A DNA stretch of 64,000 nt from Microbacterium caowuchunii (GTDB taxonomy: Bacteria; Actinomycetota; Actinomycetes; Actinomycetales; Microbacteriaceae): contig NZ_CP044231.1 of the NCBI RefSeq assembly GCF_008727755.1, forward strand, positions 3,038,001-3,102,000, read 5' to 3'. The notes below the pieces were generated by a model. That model made no database searches. It saw only the letters and a list, made by a program, of their open reading frames with translations, and had not been told where the DNA came from. The position numbers and the translations under genes were made by a program. This document shows, piece after piece, positions 7,933-17,211 of this stretch (positions are counted from its first letter, which is position 1; every line of letters begins with the position of its first letter).

Positions 7933-10743
7933 TCACACTGTCCGGCGCCCGCGGAGCGCGTAGGTCATACCGCCCAGGCACAGGAGCCCGGCCGCGAGGA
8001 GCGCGATCCCCCATGGCGCCTCGGCGCCCGTCATCCCCAGCGCGCCCGCGCGGACCACGGTGATCGGCGTTCGGATGTCGGACTCCCCTGCCGTGCTGAT
8101 CACGACCGCGTGGGCGCCGACGGGGAACGATGCCGGGATCGCCACCCGGAACTCGACCCGTCCGTCCGCGCCCGCCGCAGGCACGTCCCGCACCACGATC
8201 GGATCGCTCTGCACCCGGGCGGCGATCTGCTGCCCGGGTGCGAGCCCGCTGACTCGGACGAGCAGCGTGCCGCCCTGCACGACCCGGCCGTCACCGACAT
8301 CGACGCTCGCCCAGGCACCCGCATCCGGTTCCGTGGGCTCCGGCGTGGGGACGTCCGGGGTGGGAGTCGGTGTCGGCTCGACGGGCACGTCGGTCACCAC
8401 CGCGCTGGGCGCCGAGACGCGGGTCACCGCGACCCGATCGGGCAGGCTCGCCCCGACGCGTACGGTGAGCGTCGCTCCCCGTTCCTGCTCGGTCACGGCG
8501 AACGTCGCGGCCTCGGCTCCGGCGATGGGGGAGCCGTCGGCCAGCCACTGGTACGTGAGAGTGGCGGCAGGATCGGCCGTCACCTCGACGGCCAGTTCGC
8601 GGCCGATCCACGCGTCCCCGCGCAGCCGCGGCTCACCCAGCTCCGCCCTCTCCGTCGTGCCGAAGTCCAGCCAGGTGCCGATCAGTTCGGCCCGGCCCTG
8701 GCTGGGCTTGCTCCAATCGCACACACCGGCCCCGAAGACCTCCTGCAGCGCCTGCCACTGCTCGTCCGTCATCTCCGGGTAGTCGCCGCGGACGGGGGCG
8801 ATGAGCTCGCACTTGAGCACGTCACGCGTCAACGGCTCGCCCGCTTCGAACCGCGGGTCGGAGTGGTACGGGTAGAGCTGGTTGCATGTCTTGGCCGGGT
8901 CGGCATAATCCAGCGGCTCGGAGATGAACGTCCCCGACGCGTCGAAGCAGCCATCGGTCAGGCCTGCCGGACGTGCCTCGACGGTGCGCTCGCGCGAAGC
9001 CGGCCCACCCAGCGCGATGATGTTGTCGAGCCACTGCTCGAGCTGCGTCAGCGCCTGCGCGCGCATGGGCCCGGAGCTGGCCGGGCTCGACCCGCTCGTC
9101 CAGCTCACGTGCGTGTCGGCATCACCGTGCGCGGCCAGCATGCGCTCCCGGATGATGGCGGAACGGTACCGGTCGTGGAAGTCACCGGAGAGGTCCGCGT
9201 AGGGGCGGATCTCGATGACCGGCGTGAAGGCGAGCCCTCCCGTCATCGTGTTCACCCGACCGGTCTCGAACGCCCGCGTGATGGCCTCGACGCTGGCCGC
9301 GGAGCGGGCCGTGGTGCGTGCACCGTCGATGTCGAAGCCGCCGGCGTTCGCGTTCAGGCTCAGGAACTGATCGACCGAGATGACGCCGGCCCGGAGTGCC
9401 GACAGACCGTACTGCAGACCCACGCTGTCCGGGATGGGGCGGAGTGCCCGCCCCTCCTCGTCGACGCCGTAGACGTTCTTCACCATGTCCGAGATGGTGC
9501 AACGCAGACCGTCGGGGTTCTCCGGGGACCAGCGCGCCTCCACCGGGACGAGCGCGTTGCATCCGGCCGGATCCGTGTCCACTCCGGTGAACCAGCTGAA
9601 TCCGACGCAGGTCTGCATGACGGCCTGACCGGTCACGGCGAGCTTCTGCTCGTCAGTCCAGCCAGCGCCCTCGGCGGATGCCCAATAGCCCAGCAGATTG
9701 CTGCAGTCGTGTCCGGTCACCGTCGTGGTGCGCTCATCCGGGTACCCGATGTCGCCCATGACGCCGTCGAGGATGCCGGGGTAGTTGTTCGCGAGCAGCA
9801 GTTGCTGCATCGTGCCCGCCGAACCGCCCCATCCGATCGTGTAGGTGACCGGTCCGAGCTGTTCGATGACGTGCTCCTTGACCATCATCGCGGTCTCGGC
9901 GCTGGTGACGTCGTTGCAGTTCTGCGCGTAGACGTTGAACGTGGCGGAGGCCACGGCATAGCCTCGTGCCAGCAGCACGTCGGTGAGGACCCCGCCCGTG
10001 CTGGTGCCCTGCCAGTAGCCGACTCCGCAGGCCCCCCCGAACGTGTAGGCGAGTTTTCCGTTCCAGCCGGTCGGCGCGGCATCCGGCGCGGGCTCCGGGT
10101 CACCGGGCTGGTGCAGCACGGCCGTCTCGTACACCGCGCGGTTGATCGTCCCCCGCTCCACCCGGACGACGTACGGGACTGTGCGACCGTCGACGGTGGT
10201 GGTGGTGAGGTCGGCCGGGACGGTCCCGTCGGCGGGATACTCCACGAACCGGCCCGCCGTGTTGCGGTACTGGTGACTCACGGTGGCGGCGACGACGTGG
10301 CAGTCCTCATCCACCTCGCCGAGGTTCCACGGGGACGCCGATGCGGTGCAGTACATCGGATGCTGGGGGCCCGAGAACACCGGGCCGGTGATCGGGTGGT
10401 TCTCCACCTCGACGACCGCACGTTCGCCGCCGGATTCGACCGCGAGATCACTGACGCCGAGCGGAAGCCCATCGACCAACCCGATCAGCCCGTCCCCGTG
10501 CGGCACGAAGACGTCGGTCACATCGATTCCCGCAGCGGTCACCCGCACGTCCGCGCCGGCACCCGCGACGCGGACGAGCGCATCCCCGCCCGTCACGCTG
10601 TCGGGCCGGCTGGAGACCACGGAGACGTCCAGGCCGGGCTCGTCGGCCACGGCCGCCGCGGCCGACGGAAGTGCGAGCGAGACGATCAGGCCGGCCACGG
10701 CGGCCGTGCAGGTCCATAGGCGTGCGAACGGTCGGTGTGTCAT
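7933..10743 (-). CDS. Secreted DUF6351-type alpha/beta-hydrolase-like protein with sorting-signal-like tail
   Basis: A 936-residue exported protein. An N-terminal signal peptide (about 1-35, ending ALPSAAAAVA) is followed by SSRPDSVTGGDALVRV, a stretch I associate with the DUF6351 family. A nucleophile-elbow-like GWGGSAG lies near residue 308, followed by many cysteines, an Ig-like segment (about 690-770), a Pro/Thr-rich spacer, and a tail with LGMTGAE, a hydrophobic segment and RGRRTV, which resembles an LxxTG sortase signal. It is probably a cell-wall-linked esterase or related hydrolase; substrate unknown. Start ATG 10743 is chosen because GGAGG stands 6 bases before it; the upstream ATG 10749 abuts the same GGAGG. 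Confidence 0.75.
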   Translation of the reverse strand: MTHRPFARLWTCTAAVAGLIVSLALPSAAAAVADEPGLDVSVVSSRPDSVTGGDALVRVAGAGADVRVTAAGIDVTDVFVPHGDGLIGLVDGLPLGVSDLAVESGGERAVVEVENHPITGPVFSGPQHPMYCTASASPWNLGEVDEDCHVVAATVSHQYRNTAGRFVEYPADGTVPADLTTTTVDGRTVPYVVRVERGTINRAVYETAVLHQPGDPEPAPDAAPTGWNGKLAYTFGGACGVGYWQGTSTGGVLTDVLLARGYAVASATFNVYAQNCNDVTSAETAMMVKEHVIEQLGPVTYTIGWGGSAGTMQQLLLANNYPGILDGVMGDIGYPDERTTTVTGHDCSNLLGYWASAEGAGWTDEQKLAVTGQAVMQTCVGFSWFTGVDTDPAGCNALVPVEARWSPENPDGLRCTISDMVKNVYGVDEEGRALRPIPDSVGLQYGLSALRAGVISVDQFLSLNANAGGFDIDGARTTARSAASVEAITRAFETGRVNTMTGGLAFTPVIEIRPYADLSGDFHDRYRSAIIRERMLAAHGDADTHVSWTSGSSPASSGPMRAQALTQLEQWLDNIIALGGPASRERTVEARPAGLTDGCFDASGTFISEPLDYADPAKTCNQLYPYHSDPRFEAGEPLTRDVLKCELIAPVRGDYPEMTDEQWQALQEVFGAGVCDWSKPSQGRAELIGTWLDFGTTERAELGEPRLRGDAWIGRELAVEVTADPAATLTYQWLADGSPIAGAEAATFAVTEQERGATLTVRVGASLPDRVAVTRVSAPSAVVTDVPVEPTPTPTPDVPTPEPTEPDAGAWASVDVGDGRVVQGGTLLVRVSGLAPGQQIAARVQSDPIVVRDVPAAGADGRVEFRVAIPASFPVGAHAVVISTAGESDIRTPITVVRAGALGMTGAEAPWGIALLAAGLLCLGGMTYALRGRRTV

Positions 10744-10800
10744 GTGCATCCTCCGCTATCGACATCGTCGTCGTCGGGGCGCCGTTGCCCCGTGCGACCG

Positions 10801-10829
10801 ATAGTAGAAAGACGAATGACGCTCGTCAA
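10801..10829 (-). promoter_or_regulatory. Promoter with overlapping palindrome for the DUF6351 gene
   Basis: On the minus strand TTGACG (10829-10824), a 17-base spacer and TACTAT (10806-10801) form a near-consensus sigma-70 promoter. The palindrome TGACG-CT-CGTCA (10817-10828) covers the -35 box and could be an operator; the adjacent PaaX protein is a possible but unproven binder. Confidence 0.65.
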
Positions 10830-10840
10830 TGAAACCTCGA

Positions 10841-11728
10841 CTAGTGGGTCGCGCTGCGCTCACCGAGTCGCTGCGGGGTGACGAACGCGTCGAGCGCTTC
10901 GTCCACGGCACGCACGTGGTCCCGCATCCGTTCCTCCGCTCTTGCGCCCAGGGCGTCGTACGTGCGGACGAACTCCTGCCGCGCGGAGCTGCGCGGCCAG
11001 TCGGCGGGCAGCAGTTCGGCCGGGTGGCCGGGGTCGATGTGACGGAACGCCTGCCAGCGGAGCATGAGAGAGGTGCGCGCCGCGAGGGCCGCGCCCTCGC
11101 CGAGAGCGCGGCCCTCGCGGGCGGGGATGCGGGTGAGGAAACGCGCGTACTCCTCGCGCACGGCCGTGAAATCCCACGCCCGCAACGGGCCGTCGGGCAC
11201 CGTCATGGCGAGCGGAGCCCGGAGCGACGTGACGTCGAGCAGTCCCGCGTCCCGCAGGTGCGCAGTCGTGTCCTCGACGGTGCCGGTCGGCGAGATCCAG
11301 ACCCCGTCGTAGAGCGGTGCGTAGCCGGACCAGCGCAGGAGCGCACGGGCCCGGTGGCGCAGCGCGCGCTCGGCCTCGGGGATCGAGAACATGAGCACGC
11401 TCCAGCATCCGTCCCACTCCGGTTCGATCCTGCCGAACGTGCGCAGCCACCCCGCCTGCTCCTGCACCATGTCGACGCCGCGGTGGGCCAGCCGGTGACT
11501 CGTGCGACGCCCCGAGCGGGAGACCTCGAGGATCCCCGCCTGCGCCATCCTCACGAGCGTGGCGCGGGCAGCGGGCTGCTTGACCCCGAGGTCCGCCATG
11601 GCCGCCAGGATCGCCCCGGTGGGCAGGGGTTCCGTCACGCCCCACCAGTAGTCCCCGAACAGCGTGAGCACCTGCAGCACGGGGGACTCGCGTCGCCCGG
11701 ATCGGCCGAGGGAGAGCGCTTCTGACAC
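10841..11728 (-). CDS. PaaX-family transcriptional repressor
   Basis: A 295-residue PaaX-like regulator: N-terminal winged helix with LTLFGDYWW and AARATLVRMAQAGIL, a middle effector domain with WSVLMFSIPE, and the PaaX C-terminal region around LRWQAFRHID. Known PaaX proteins bind phenylacetyl-CoA and repress its catabolic operon. There are no paa genes here, so the effector and target are unknown; nearest candidates are the DUF6351 gene upstream in the same direction or the CoA-pathway operon at 12465-20968. Start is GTG 11728, with GAGG 8 bases upstream. Confidence 0.88.
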   Translation of the reverse strand: MSEALSLGRSGRRESPVLQVLTLFGDYWWGVTEPLPTGAILAAMADLGVKQPAARATLVRMAQAGILEVSRSGRRTSHRLAHRGVDMVQEQAGWLRTFGRIEPEWDGCWSVLMFSIPEAERALRHRARALLRWSGYAPLYDGVWISPTGTVEDTTAHLRDAGLLDVTSLRAPLAMTVPDGPLRAWDFTAVREEYARFLTRIPAREGRALGEGAALAARTSLMLRWQAFRHIDPGHPAELLPADWPRSSARQEFVRTYDALGARAEERMRDHVRAVDEALDAFVTPQRLGERSATH

Positions 11729-11923
11729 GGCCCCATCCTCACATCTCCGTTCTCCGCGGGGGACACGCCCCGCGCGAGGCGGTCGGCGGCCGGTCCGGCT
11801 CGGTGTTCGGGATGCCTTCGCTCGAGTTTCCGGTCGCCTGCCGGGTGGACCCGACCGGCGCATCGGGTCTCGCCGGGCGGCAATTCCGGGCGCGACATGG
11901 GATGGCCGAACTACAGTGAAGGT

Positions 11924-12460
11924 GTGGACGATGTCCGTCGAGATCCCCGGGGAACCCCCGCAACGAAGCGCCTCAATTACACCGCGTATCGCCTGTCGCG
12001 CGCCCTGAACCGCGCGGCGGAGAACTCGGCGCTCGCCCGCGGCATCACCCAGCCGCAGCTGCTGATCCTGCAGGTGCTCGGCGAGGGGATGCCGCTGTCC
12101 AACGCCCAGGTCGCCCGCCGCACCTTCGTGAGCTCGCAGGCCGCGCACGTGGTCTCCGAGGAGCTCCTCGAGGCCGGGCTGATCGAGAAGGTCGAGCACC
12201 CGACCAATCGGCGCGTGCGACTGGTGAAGCTCAGCGAGAAGGGCTGGACCGAGCTCGAGGCGTGCACGGAGGAGCTCCGCGAACGCGAGGAACGGCTGTC
12301 CGCCGAGCTGGGCGCGGAGCTCGGCGACTCGCTCAACGAGGTGCTCGATCGCGCGGCGGCGCTGCTCGCCGGCGGCTACTTCGGCGACAAGGACGCGGAA
12401 GCCGAGGCCGTGTCGCGTCGGCGGCGACCGGAACGCACCCGCGCCAAGCGGAAGTCCTGA
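11924..12460 (+). CDS. MarR-family transcriptional regulator
   Basis: A 178-residue winged-helix regulator with TQPQLLILQVLGEG, ARRTFVSSQAAHVVSEEL (recognition helix) and NRRVRLVKLSEKG, and a basic C-terminal tail rich in Arg (RRRRPERTRAKRKS). I prefer the GTG at 11924, because TACAGT ends 6 bases before it (leaderless-type promoter), over the ATG at 11897, which would lie inside the promoter. It is divergent from the PaaX gene and convergent with the MFS gene 4 bases away. Ligand and target unknown. Confidence 0.82.
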   Translation: MDDVRRDPRGTPATKRLNYTAYRLSRALNRAAENSALARGITQPQLLILQVLGEGMPLSNAQVARRTFVSSQAAHVVSEELLEAGLIEKVEHPTNRRVRLVKLSEKGWTELEACTEELREREERLSAELGAELGDSLNEVLDRAAALLAGGYFGDKDAEAEAVSRRRRPERTRAKRKS

Positions 12461-12464
12461 CCCC

Positions 12465-13664
12465 TCACCCGGACGCGGACCGGCCCCCGGTACGCCACCA
12501 CACGAAGGCCGCGCACGCGAGTCCGGTCACACCGCCGACCAGGAGCGCCACCTGGCCGGATGAGGCATCGATGACCCCGCCCATGAGGATCGCGCCCAGG
12601 GGCGCCACCCCGTAACTGCCCAGCGTCACGAAGGACATCGCCCGGCCGAGCTGGCCGGGGGCGACGCTCGCCTGCGCGGACGCCTGCAGGACGCCCTGGT
12701 AGAAGCCCACCCCGAGTCCGAGCACCGGCGCCAGCACGAGGAACACGGTGAGGTTCGGCGCCGCGGCGTTCGCGAGCAGCGCCAGACCGAGACCGGCGCA
12801 CCCGTACCGCAGCGCCCGTACCGGCACCGAGGCGGGCGTCGCGGCCAGCATCCCGCCGACGATCGCGCCGAGCGCGTTCAGGGCGTGCGCCGCGCCGACC
12901 ATCGTGGCGTCCCCGCGGAAGCTCAGCGAGACGGTCGAGGTGATGACCAGCATGAGGTTCAGGGCGAGCATCGCGATCGCGCTGTTGACCACCAGGATCG
13001 TCACGAACGCGCGGTTGCGCAGGAGCGCGACCGGCGCCGTCCCCGTCGTCCGGTCGACGCGGGGGCGAGGATGGAGGCGGGACGGGCGGATGAGGGCGAT
13101 GGCGACGAACACGAGCGCGTAGGAACCCGCGTTCATCACCATGCACCACCCCGCCCCCAGTGCGGAGAACGCGATGCCGGCCAGACCGGGGCCGACCGAC
13201 CGCGCCGCGGCCAGCGCGATGGTCGAGATCGAGACGGACCGGGTCAGCGTCTCGGGTCCGGCGATCTCGAAGATGATCGCCTGCGCGGCCACCCGGTCGA
13301 ACGTGTTGATGCAACCCAGGAGGAACACCAGCGCGTACATCAGCACGAGGTCCACCGGAGTGGCCACCACCGCGACGGCGAGCGCGAGTCCCACCAGCGC
13401 CGAGGCCGCCGAGGTGACCAGCAGGATGGTCCGCGGCCGGATGCGGTCGGCCAGCCGCCCCGCGGGGATCCCGAGGATCAGCAGCGGCGCGAACTGCGCC
13501 ACCGTGACCGCGCTCAGCGCCTGCGCGCTGCCGGTCAGCTCCAGGATGACGAGCGACAGCGCGAGGTTCTGGAACCACGTCCCGGTGTTGGAGACGACCT
13601 GTCCACCGAAGTAGAGGGAGAACCGGGGGTTGCGGAACGGCTGCAACGCCTCGAAGCCGCGCAC
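12465..13664 (-). CDS. MFS transporter, EntS-like
   Basis: A 399-residue integral membrane protein with 10-12 predicted segments and the MFS cytoplasmic loop AGRLADRIRPRT after helix 2. The N-terminal RNPRFSLYFGGQVVSN is typical of the EntS-type MFS group. Its ATG lies 3 bases after the stop of the dehydratase-like gene upstream, so it is the last gene of the eight-gene operon and may export a product or by-product of that pathway. Substrate unknown. Confidence 0.83.
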   Translation of the reverse strand: MRGFEALQPFRNPRFSLYFGGQVVSNTGTWFQNLALSLVILELTGSAQALSAVTVAQFAPLLILGIPAGRLADRIRPRTILLVTSAASALVGLALAVAVVATPVDLVLMYALVFLLGCINTFDRVAAQAIIFEIAGPETLTRSVSISTIALAAARSVGPGLAGIAFSALGAGWCMVMNAGSYALVFVAIALIRPSRLHPRPRVDRTTGTAPVALLRNRAFVTILVVNSAIAMLALNLMLVITSTVSLSFRGDATMVGAAHALNALGAIVGGMLAATPASVPVRALRYGCAGLGLALLANAAAPNLTVFLVLAPVLGLGVGFYQGVLQASAQASVAPGQLGRAMSFVTLGSYGVAPLGAILMGGVIDASSGQVALLVGGVTGLACAAFVWWRTGGRSASG

Positions 13665-13667
13665 CGG

Positions 13668-14918
13668 TCAGCCGCGGGCCGGCACGCGCGTACGCAGGAA
13701 ACCGGCGATCCGCTCCCCCACCCTGGCGTTCTGCGTCGACCGGGAATCCGCGTTGTTCGCCCTGATCTCCAGCACCGGGATCCCGCGCTCCTCGAGCGCG
13801 GCGGTGATGAAGGACGCGCCGGGGGTGTCGTCGGCGACCAGGTGCACGACGCCGTCGACGCCGTGCGCGAGGGCCTCCTTCACGTACCAGCTCGAGGACA
13901 TGGGCGGCACGTAGAGCAGGTCGGTGAGGCCCACGAACCGCGCGGCGAGCGTCCGCACCGGATCCTCGCCGTATCGGGCGTACCCGTCGGCGGCGATCGC
14001 CAGATACATCGACCAGACGAAGACCGCACCGAACTCCTCCTGGAAGGAGCGGTACATCTCGAGGTCCGACCAGAGCCCGCGGCCGATCCACATCAGCCGG
14101 CGTCGCTCGTCCGGATGCACCGCATCCCCCCGCTCGATCCGCTCCGCCACCTCGTCGTGCAGCCGCCGGGCGGCGGACACCGCCCAGGCGGAGCCGCGGT
14201 GCCACTGCGGGACCATGACGCTCGGGATGGAGTCGGTCACGGCCACGGGCGCCGGGCGGGCGGCGGCCAGCATGTCCCGCGTCCGTCGGTTCCAGGCCGC
14301 CTGCTCGTTACCGAGCGCCATCACCTCCGCGAGGCGGTCATGATCCAGCACCCTGCCGGTGCGTTCTTCGAGCCAGCCGATGAGACCGTGGATCTCGGCG
14401 GTGAGCAGGTCGATCCGGTCCGCGCCGAAGACGTCCTCCCACCGATGCTCGACGTCCGCCCACCAGCCGGCCGGGGCGGGATCGGCGGCGGTGCGGGACA
14501 GCAGATACGTGTCCGTCGCAGGCCGGCGCCCCCAGAGCTCGAAGATCTTGTGCGTGACGTCGCCACCGCGTTCGGCGATCGCGAACGACGGCTCGGGCAG
14601 CCCGCCCCACGGCGCCTCCTCGGACGGCAGGTCCTGCGCCCCGAGCGCGAGCGCGTCGTACTGGCGACTGTCGTCCGGCAGGCCCGCGGCGACGAGCCGG
14701 GCGAGGCTCGCCGGCCCCATCCGCTTGGCCGCGATCACGGACGCCCACCACTGGTTCACGACGTAGGGGATCCCCATGGCCCGCAGGATCTCGTGCGGGG
14801 CGTCGGCGTTGACGAAGGCGAGCGGCGCGCCGCCCGCGGTGGCCTCCCGGAGGCCCTGGAACCACTCCCGCTGGTAGGCCGTCGCGGCGACGGCGCTGTC
14901 GAGTCGACCGTCGGTCAT
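13668..14918 (-). CDS. 2-hydroxyacyl-CoA dehydratase-like subunit lacking all cysteines
   Basis: A 416-residue protein of the HgdB/BcrC/FldB family, recognised by LAFVNADAPHEILRAMGIPY and VVNQWWASVIAAKRM near the N-terminus and by the alternating Rossmann-like pattern of its C-terminal half. Classical members bind a [4Fe-4S] cluster through cysteines and dehydrate 2-hydroxyacyl-CoA (or reduce benzoyl-CoA) in anaerobes. This protein contains no cysteine, so a cluster bound in the usual way is excluded. It overlaps its paralogue upstream by ATGA and follows a CoA-transferase. It may be a structural partner or a CoA-ester enzyme with another mechanism. ATG 14918 has GGGGAA 5 bases upstream. Confidence 0.72.
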   Translation of the reverse strand: MTDGRLDSAVAATAYQREWFQGLREATAGGAPLAFVNADAPHEILRAMGIPYVVNQWWASVIAAKRMGPASLARLVAAGLPDDSRQYDALALGAQDLPSEEAPWGGLPEPSFAIAERGGDVTHKIFELWGRRPATDTYLLSRTAADPAPAGWWADVEHRWEDVFGADRIDLLTAEIHGLIGWLEERTGRVLDHDRLAEVMALGNEQAAWNRRTRDMLAAARPAPVAVTDSIPSVMVPQWHRGSAWAVSAARRLHDEVAERIERGDAVHPDERRRLMWIGRGLWSDLEMYRSFQEEFGAVFVWSMYLAIAADGYARYGEDPVRTLAARFVGLTDLLYVPPMSSSWYVKEALAHGVDGVVHLVADDTPGASFITAALEERGIPVLEIRANNADSRSTQNARVGERIAGFLRTRVPARG

Positions 14919-15970
14919 GCCGGTTCCCCTCCTCGGGTACGCAGTTCGGCCGCGATGTCCGCGAGCGCGGCCTCGACGTTCTCCGGGGTGAGCCCGCGGC
15001 GTCGGACGAGCGGCATCCCCGCCGCGCCCAGCACGGTGGCGGAGGCGGCCAGATCCCACAACGGGGCCTCGTCGCCCGCGCGGACGAGCGCCAGGACGCC
15101 CTGCGCACCGGCCGTCTCGGCGCTCGTGCGGCAGAGCGAGGCACGTTCGGCGATGGTCGAGACGGCGGAGCCGCTCGACCGCCGGAAGTGCGCGGCGACG
15201 AGGCCCTGCGTGACGGTGGCGAGGTCGTCGCCGTCCACCGCGACGCCCAGCCAGGACAGGTCCCCGGTGTCATGGTCCTCGCTCACCACGGTGACGCCCT
15301 GCCGTTCCAGCGCGACGTAGAGCGCGGTGTCGGGATGATTGCTGCCGGTGACGTGAACGCGGAGGGATGCGGCATCCGGCTCTTCCTCCGCGGCGTCGAG
15401 CGCGAGGACGGCGTCCTCCGGCGCTACGCTCGCAGCAGTGAGCAGCGCCTGCAGGGCGGCGGTGCCGGAGACGGTGCCCGCCGGCTGCGCGCGTCGGCGC
15501 CCGCGCAGGCGCGTGAGCGCGTCGCCGACGGCCCGTTCGCCCGCTGCGGCACGCCGCCAGGCGGAGGAGCCCGGCTGGACCCCGGTGACGCGGGAGCAGA
15601 ACTCGGCCAGCCGGGTGAACTGGACCTGCGCGAAACGCCGGGTGGCGGCGTCCTCTTGGCGGGGCAGATCGACGAGGTGGACCGGCGGGATCCCTCGGTC
15701 GCCCAGCATCCGCAGGACGTAGAAGAGCCGCAGGTGCGCCTGCGAGTCGTTGCACACCACGATCGCGTCGAGCGCAGGGGCGTCCGGCCCCAGGAGTTCG
15801 GTCAGGATGCGGGCCGTGACCGGGTCGACGGCGCCGAGGTGCGCGGCCGCCTCGGCGCCGATCGGGCCCGACCAGCTGCCGGTCAGGCGACGTGGCACGG
15901 CTCCGGCCGCGGAGACGAGCTGACGCGGGACGTCGTTGCCGACGATCCCGATCGTCGGTGCGGGTCTCAC
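14915..15970 (-). CDS. 2-hydroxyacyl-CoA dehydratase-like subunit, second paralogue
   Basis: A 351-residue relative of HgdB-type subunits: ALDAIVVCNDSQAHLRLFY followed by PPVHLVDLPRQ corresponds to the family's N-terminal Cys motif and L-D-L-P segment, and the end has GAQGVLALVRAGDEAPLWD where family members usually carry a cluster Cys before Pro/Asp. It has only C73, C125 and C280; the C-terminal ligand looks replaced. The GTG start overlaps the CoA-transferase stop (GTGA). Together with the cysteine-free paralogue it probably forms a heterodimer. No activator ATPase (HgdC/FldI type) is present in the window. Confidence 0.65.
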   Translation of the reverse strand: MRPAPTIGIVGNDVPRQLVSAAGAVPRRLTGSWSGPIGAEAAAHLGAVDPVTARILTELLGPDAPALDAIVVCNDSQAHLRLFYVLRMLGDRGIPPVHLVDLPRQEDAATRRFAQVQFTRLAEFCSRVTGVQPGSSAWRRAAAGERAVGDALTRLRGRRRAQPAGTVSGTAALQALLTAASVAPEDAVLALDAAEEEPDAASLRVHVTGSNHPDTALYVALERQGVTVVSEDHDTGDLSWLGVAVDGDDLATVTQGLVAAHFRRSSGSAVSTIAERASLCRTSAETAGAQGVLALVRAGDEAPLWDLAASATVLGAAGMPLVRRRGLTPENVEAALADIAAELRTRGGEPA

Positions 15971-17211
15971 AGCACTCCCTCGCCGCGGAGGCCCCCGATC
16001 GTGGCGTCGTCGTACCCGAGCATCTCGGAGAGCACGTCCTCGGTCTGCTCACCGAGACCGGGCGCGGGACGCGACAGGTCGGTGCGACTGCGGGAGAACA
16101 TCACCGGCAGCCCGCTCCCGTAGAGCCCCTCGACGAACCCGAACTGCGGGTGGATGAGGGGGACGACCTCCTTGCGGGCGAGGACCAGCTCGTCGCGCAC
16201 CGCTTCCGCGGTGTCCCGCACGGGCGCCGCGGGAACGCCGTTGCCGCTGAGCGCGGCCAGCACCTCGGACAGCGGCTTGCGGGCGGCCCACTCCTGGATG
16301 CGCCCGTGCAGTTCATCGGCGTTCCGGACGCGGGCGTCGCGGGTCGCGTAGCGTTCGTCGTCGACCAGGTCCTCCCGTCCGAGCGCACGCAGGAGGCCCC
16401 CGGCGAACGCATCGGTGGGCGCGCAGATGGCGAACCAGCCGTCCACGGCACGGAAGGTGCCGAACGGCGCGAGGCGCGGCACGACGGCACCCGTGCGCAG
16501 CGGGATCCCGACGGATTCGAGCGCGTCGAACGGTTCGCAGGCGACGAGGGAGGTGAGGCTGCCGAGCATCGACACGTCGACGTGCTGCCCCTCGCCCGTC
16601 GCATTCGCGTGGATGACGGCGGAGAGCGTGCCGATCACCGCGAACAGCGGAGCGACCAGATCGCCCACCGGCAGACCGAACCGCACGGGGGCGTCGCCGG
16701 GTTCGCCGGCGGTCATCATCACTCCGCTGAGCGCCTGGATGATGGTGTCCATCGCCTTGCCGTCGCCCTCGACGCCCTGCGCCCCGAACCCGCTGATGGA
16801 GGTGTAGACCAGCGCCGGGTTCACCTCACGGACGGCCGCGTAGTCGATCCCGAGCCGGGCGGTGACGCCCGCGCTGTAGTTCTCCACGATGATGTCCGCC
16901 TCGCGGGCGAGATCGAGGAAGACCTCGCGGCTGCGCGGGTGCTTCAGGTTCAGCGTGATGCTCTCCTTGTTGCGGCCGCGCACCATCATGGACACCGACA
17001 TGTCGTCCGCCGAGGTGCGCAGCATGCTGAGCCCGTCCGCCGTGACGTACGGGGAGTTGTTGCGCGAGGAGTCCCCGCCCCGGGACGGGTTCTCGATCTT
17101 GATCACCCGTGCGCCGAGGCCCGCCAGCAGCAGCGTGGCGTAGGGGCCCGCCAGCGCGGTGGTCAGATCGAGCACCGTCTTTCCCTCGAGGGGTCCTTTG
17201 GCTTCGCTCAC
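15967..17211 (-). CDS. CaiB/BaiF class III CoA-transferase
   Basis: A 414-residue family III CoA-transferase. It has GKTVLDLTTALAGPYATLLLA at the N-terminus (quoted in part), ARVIKIENP, the RGRNKESITLNLK region and the catalytic aspartate D155 in KAMDTIIQALSGVM, then GEGQHVDVSML. It should move CoA from an acyl-CoA donor to a carboxylic acid by an aspartyl-CoA mixed anhydride, here presumably activating the acid imported by the operon's ABC system before the dehydratase-like subunits act. GTG start overlaps the CapA-like stop by 4 bases. Confidence 0.88.
   Translation of the reverse strand: MSEAKGPLEGKTVLDLTTALAGPYATLLLAGLGARVIKIENPSRGGDSSRNNSPYVTADGLSMLRTSADDMSVSMMVRGRNKESITLNLKHPRSREVFLDLAREADIIVENYSAGVTARLGIDYAAVREVNPALVYTSISGFGAQGVEGDGKAMDTIIQALSGVMMTAGEPGDAPVRFGLPVGDLVAPLFAVIGTLSAVIHANATGEGQHVDVSMLGSLTSLVACEPFDALESVGIPLRTGAVVPRLAPFGTFRAVDGWFAICAPTDAFAGGLLRALGREDLVDDERYATRDARVRNADELHGRIQEWAARKPLSEVLAALSGNGVPAAPVRDTAEAVRDELVLARKEVVPLIHPQFGFVEGLYGSGLPVMFSRSRTDLSRPAPGLGEQTEDVLSEMLGYDDATIGGLRGEGVL

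Noticed and set aside
13668..15970. Benzoyl-CoA reductase or classical 2-hydroxyglutaryl-CoA dehydratase
   Set aside because: No activator, no cluster cysteines in one subunit, and an aerobic context; only the fold family is supported.
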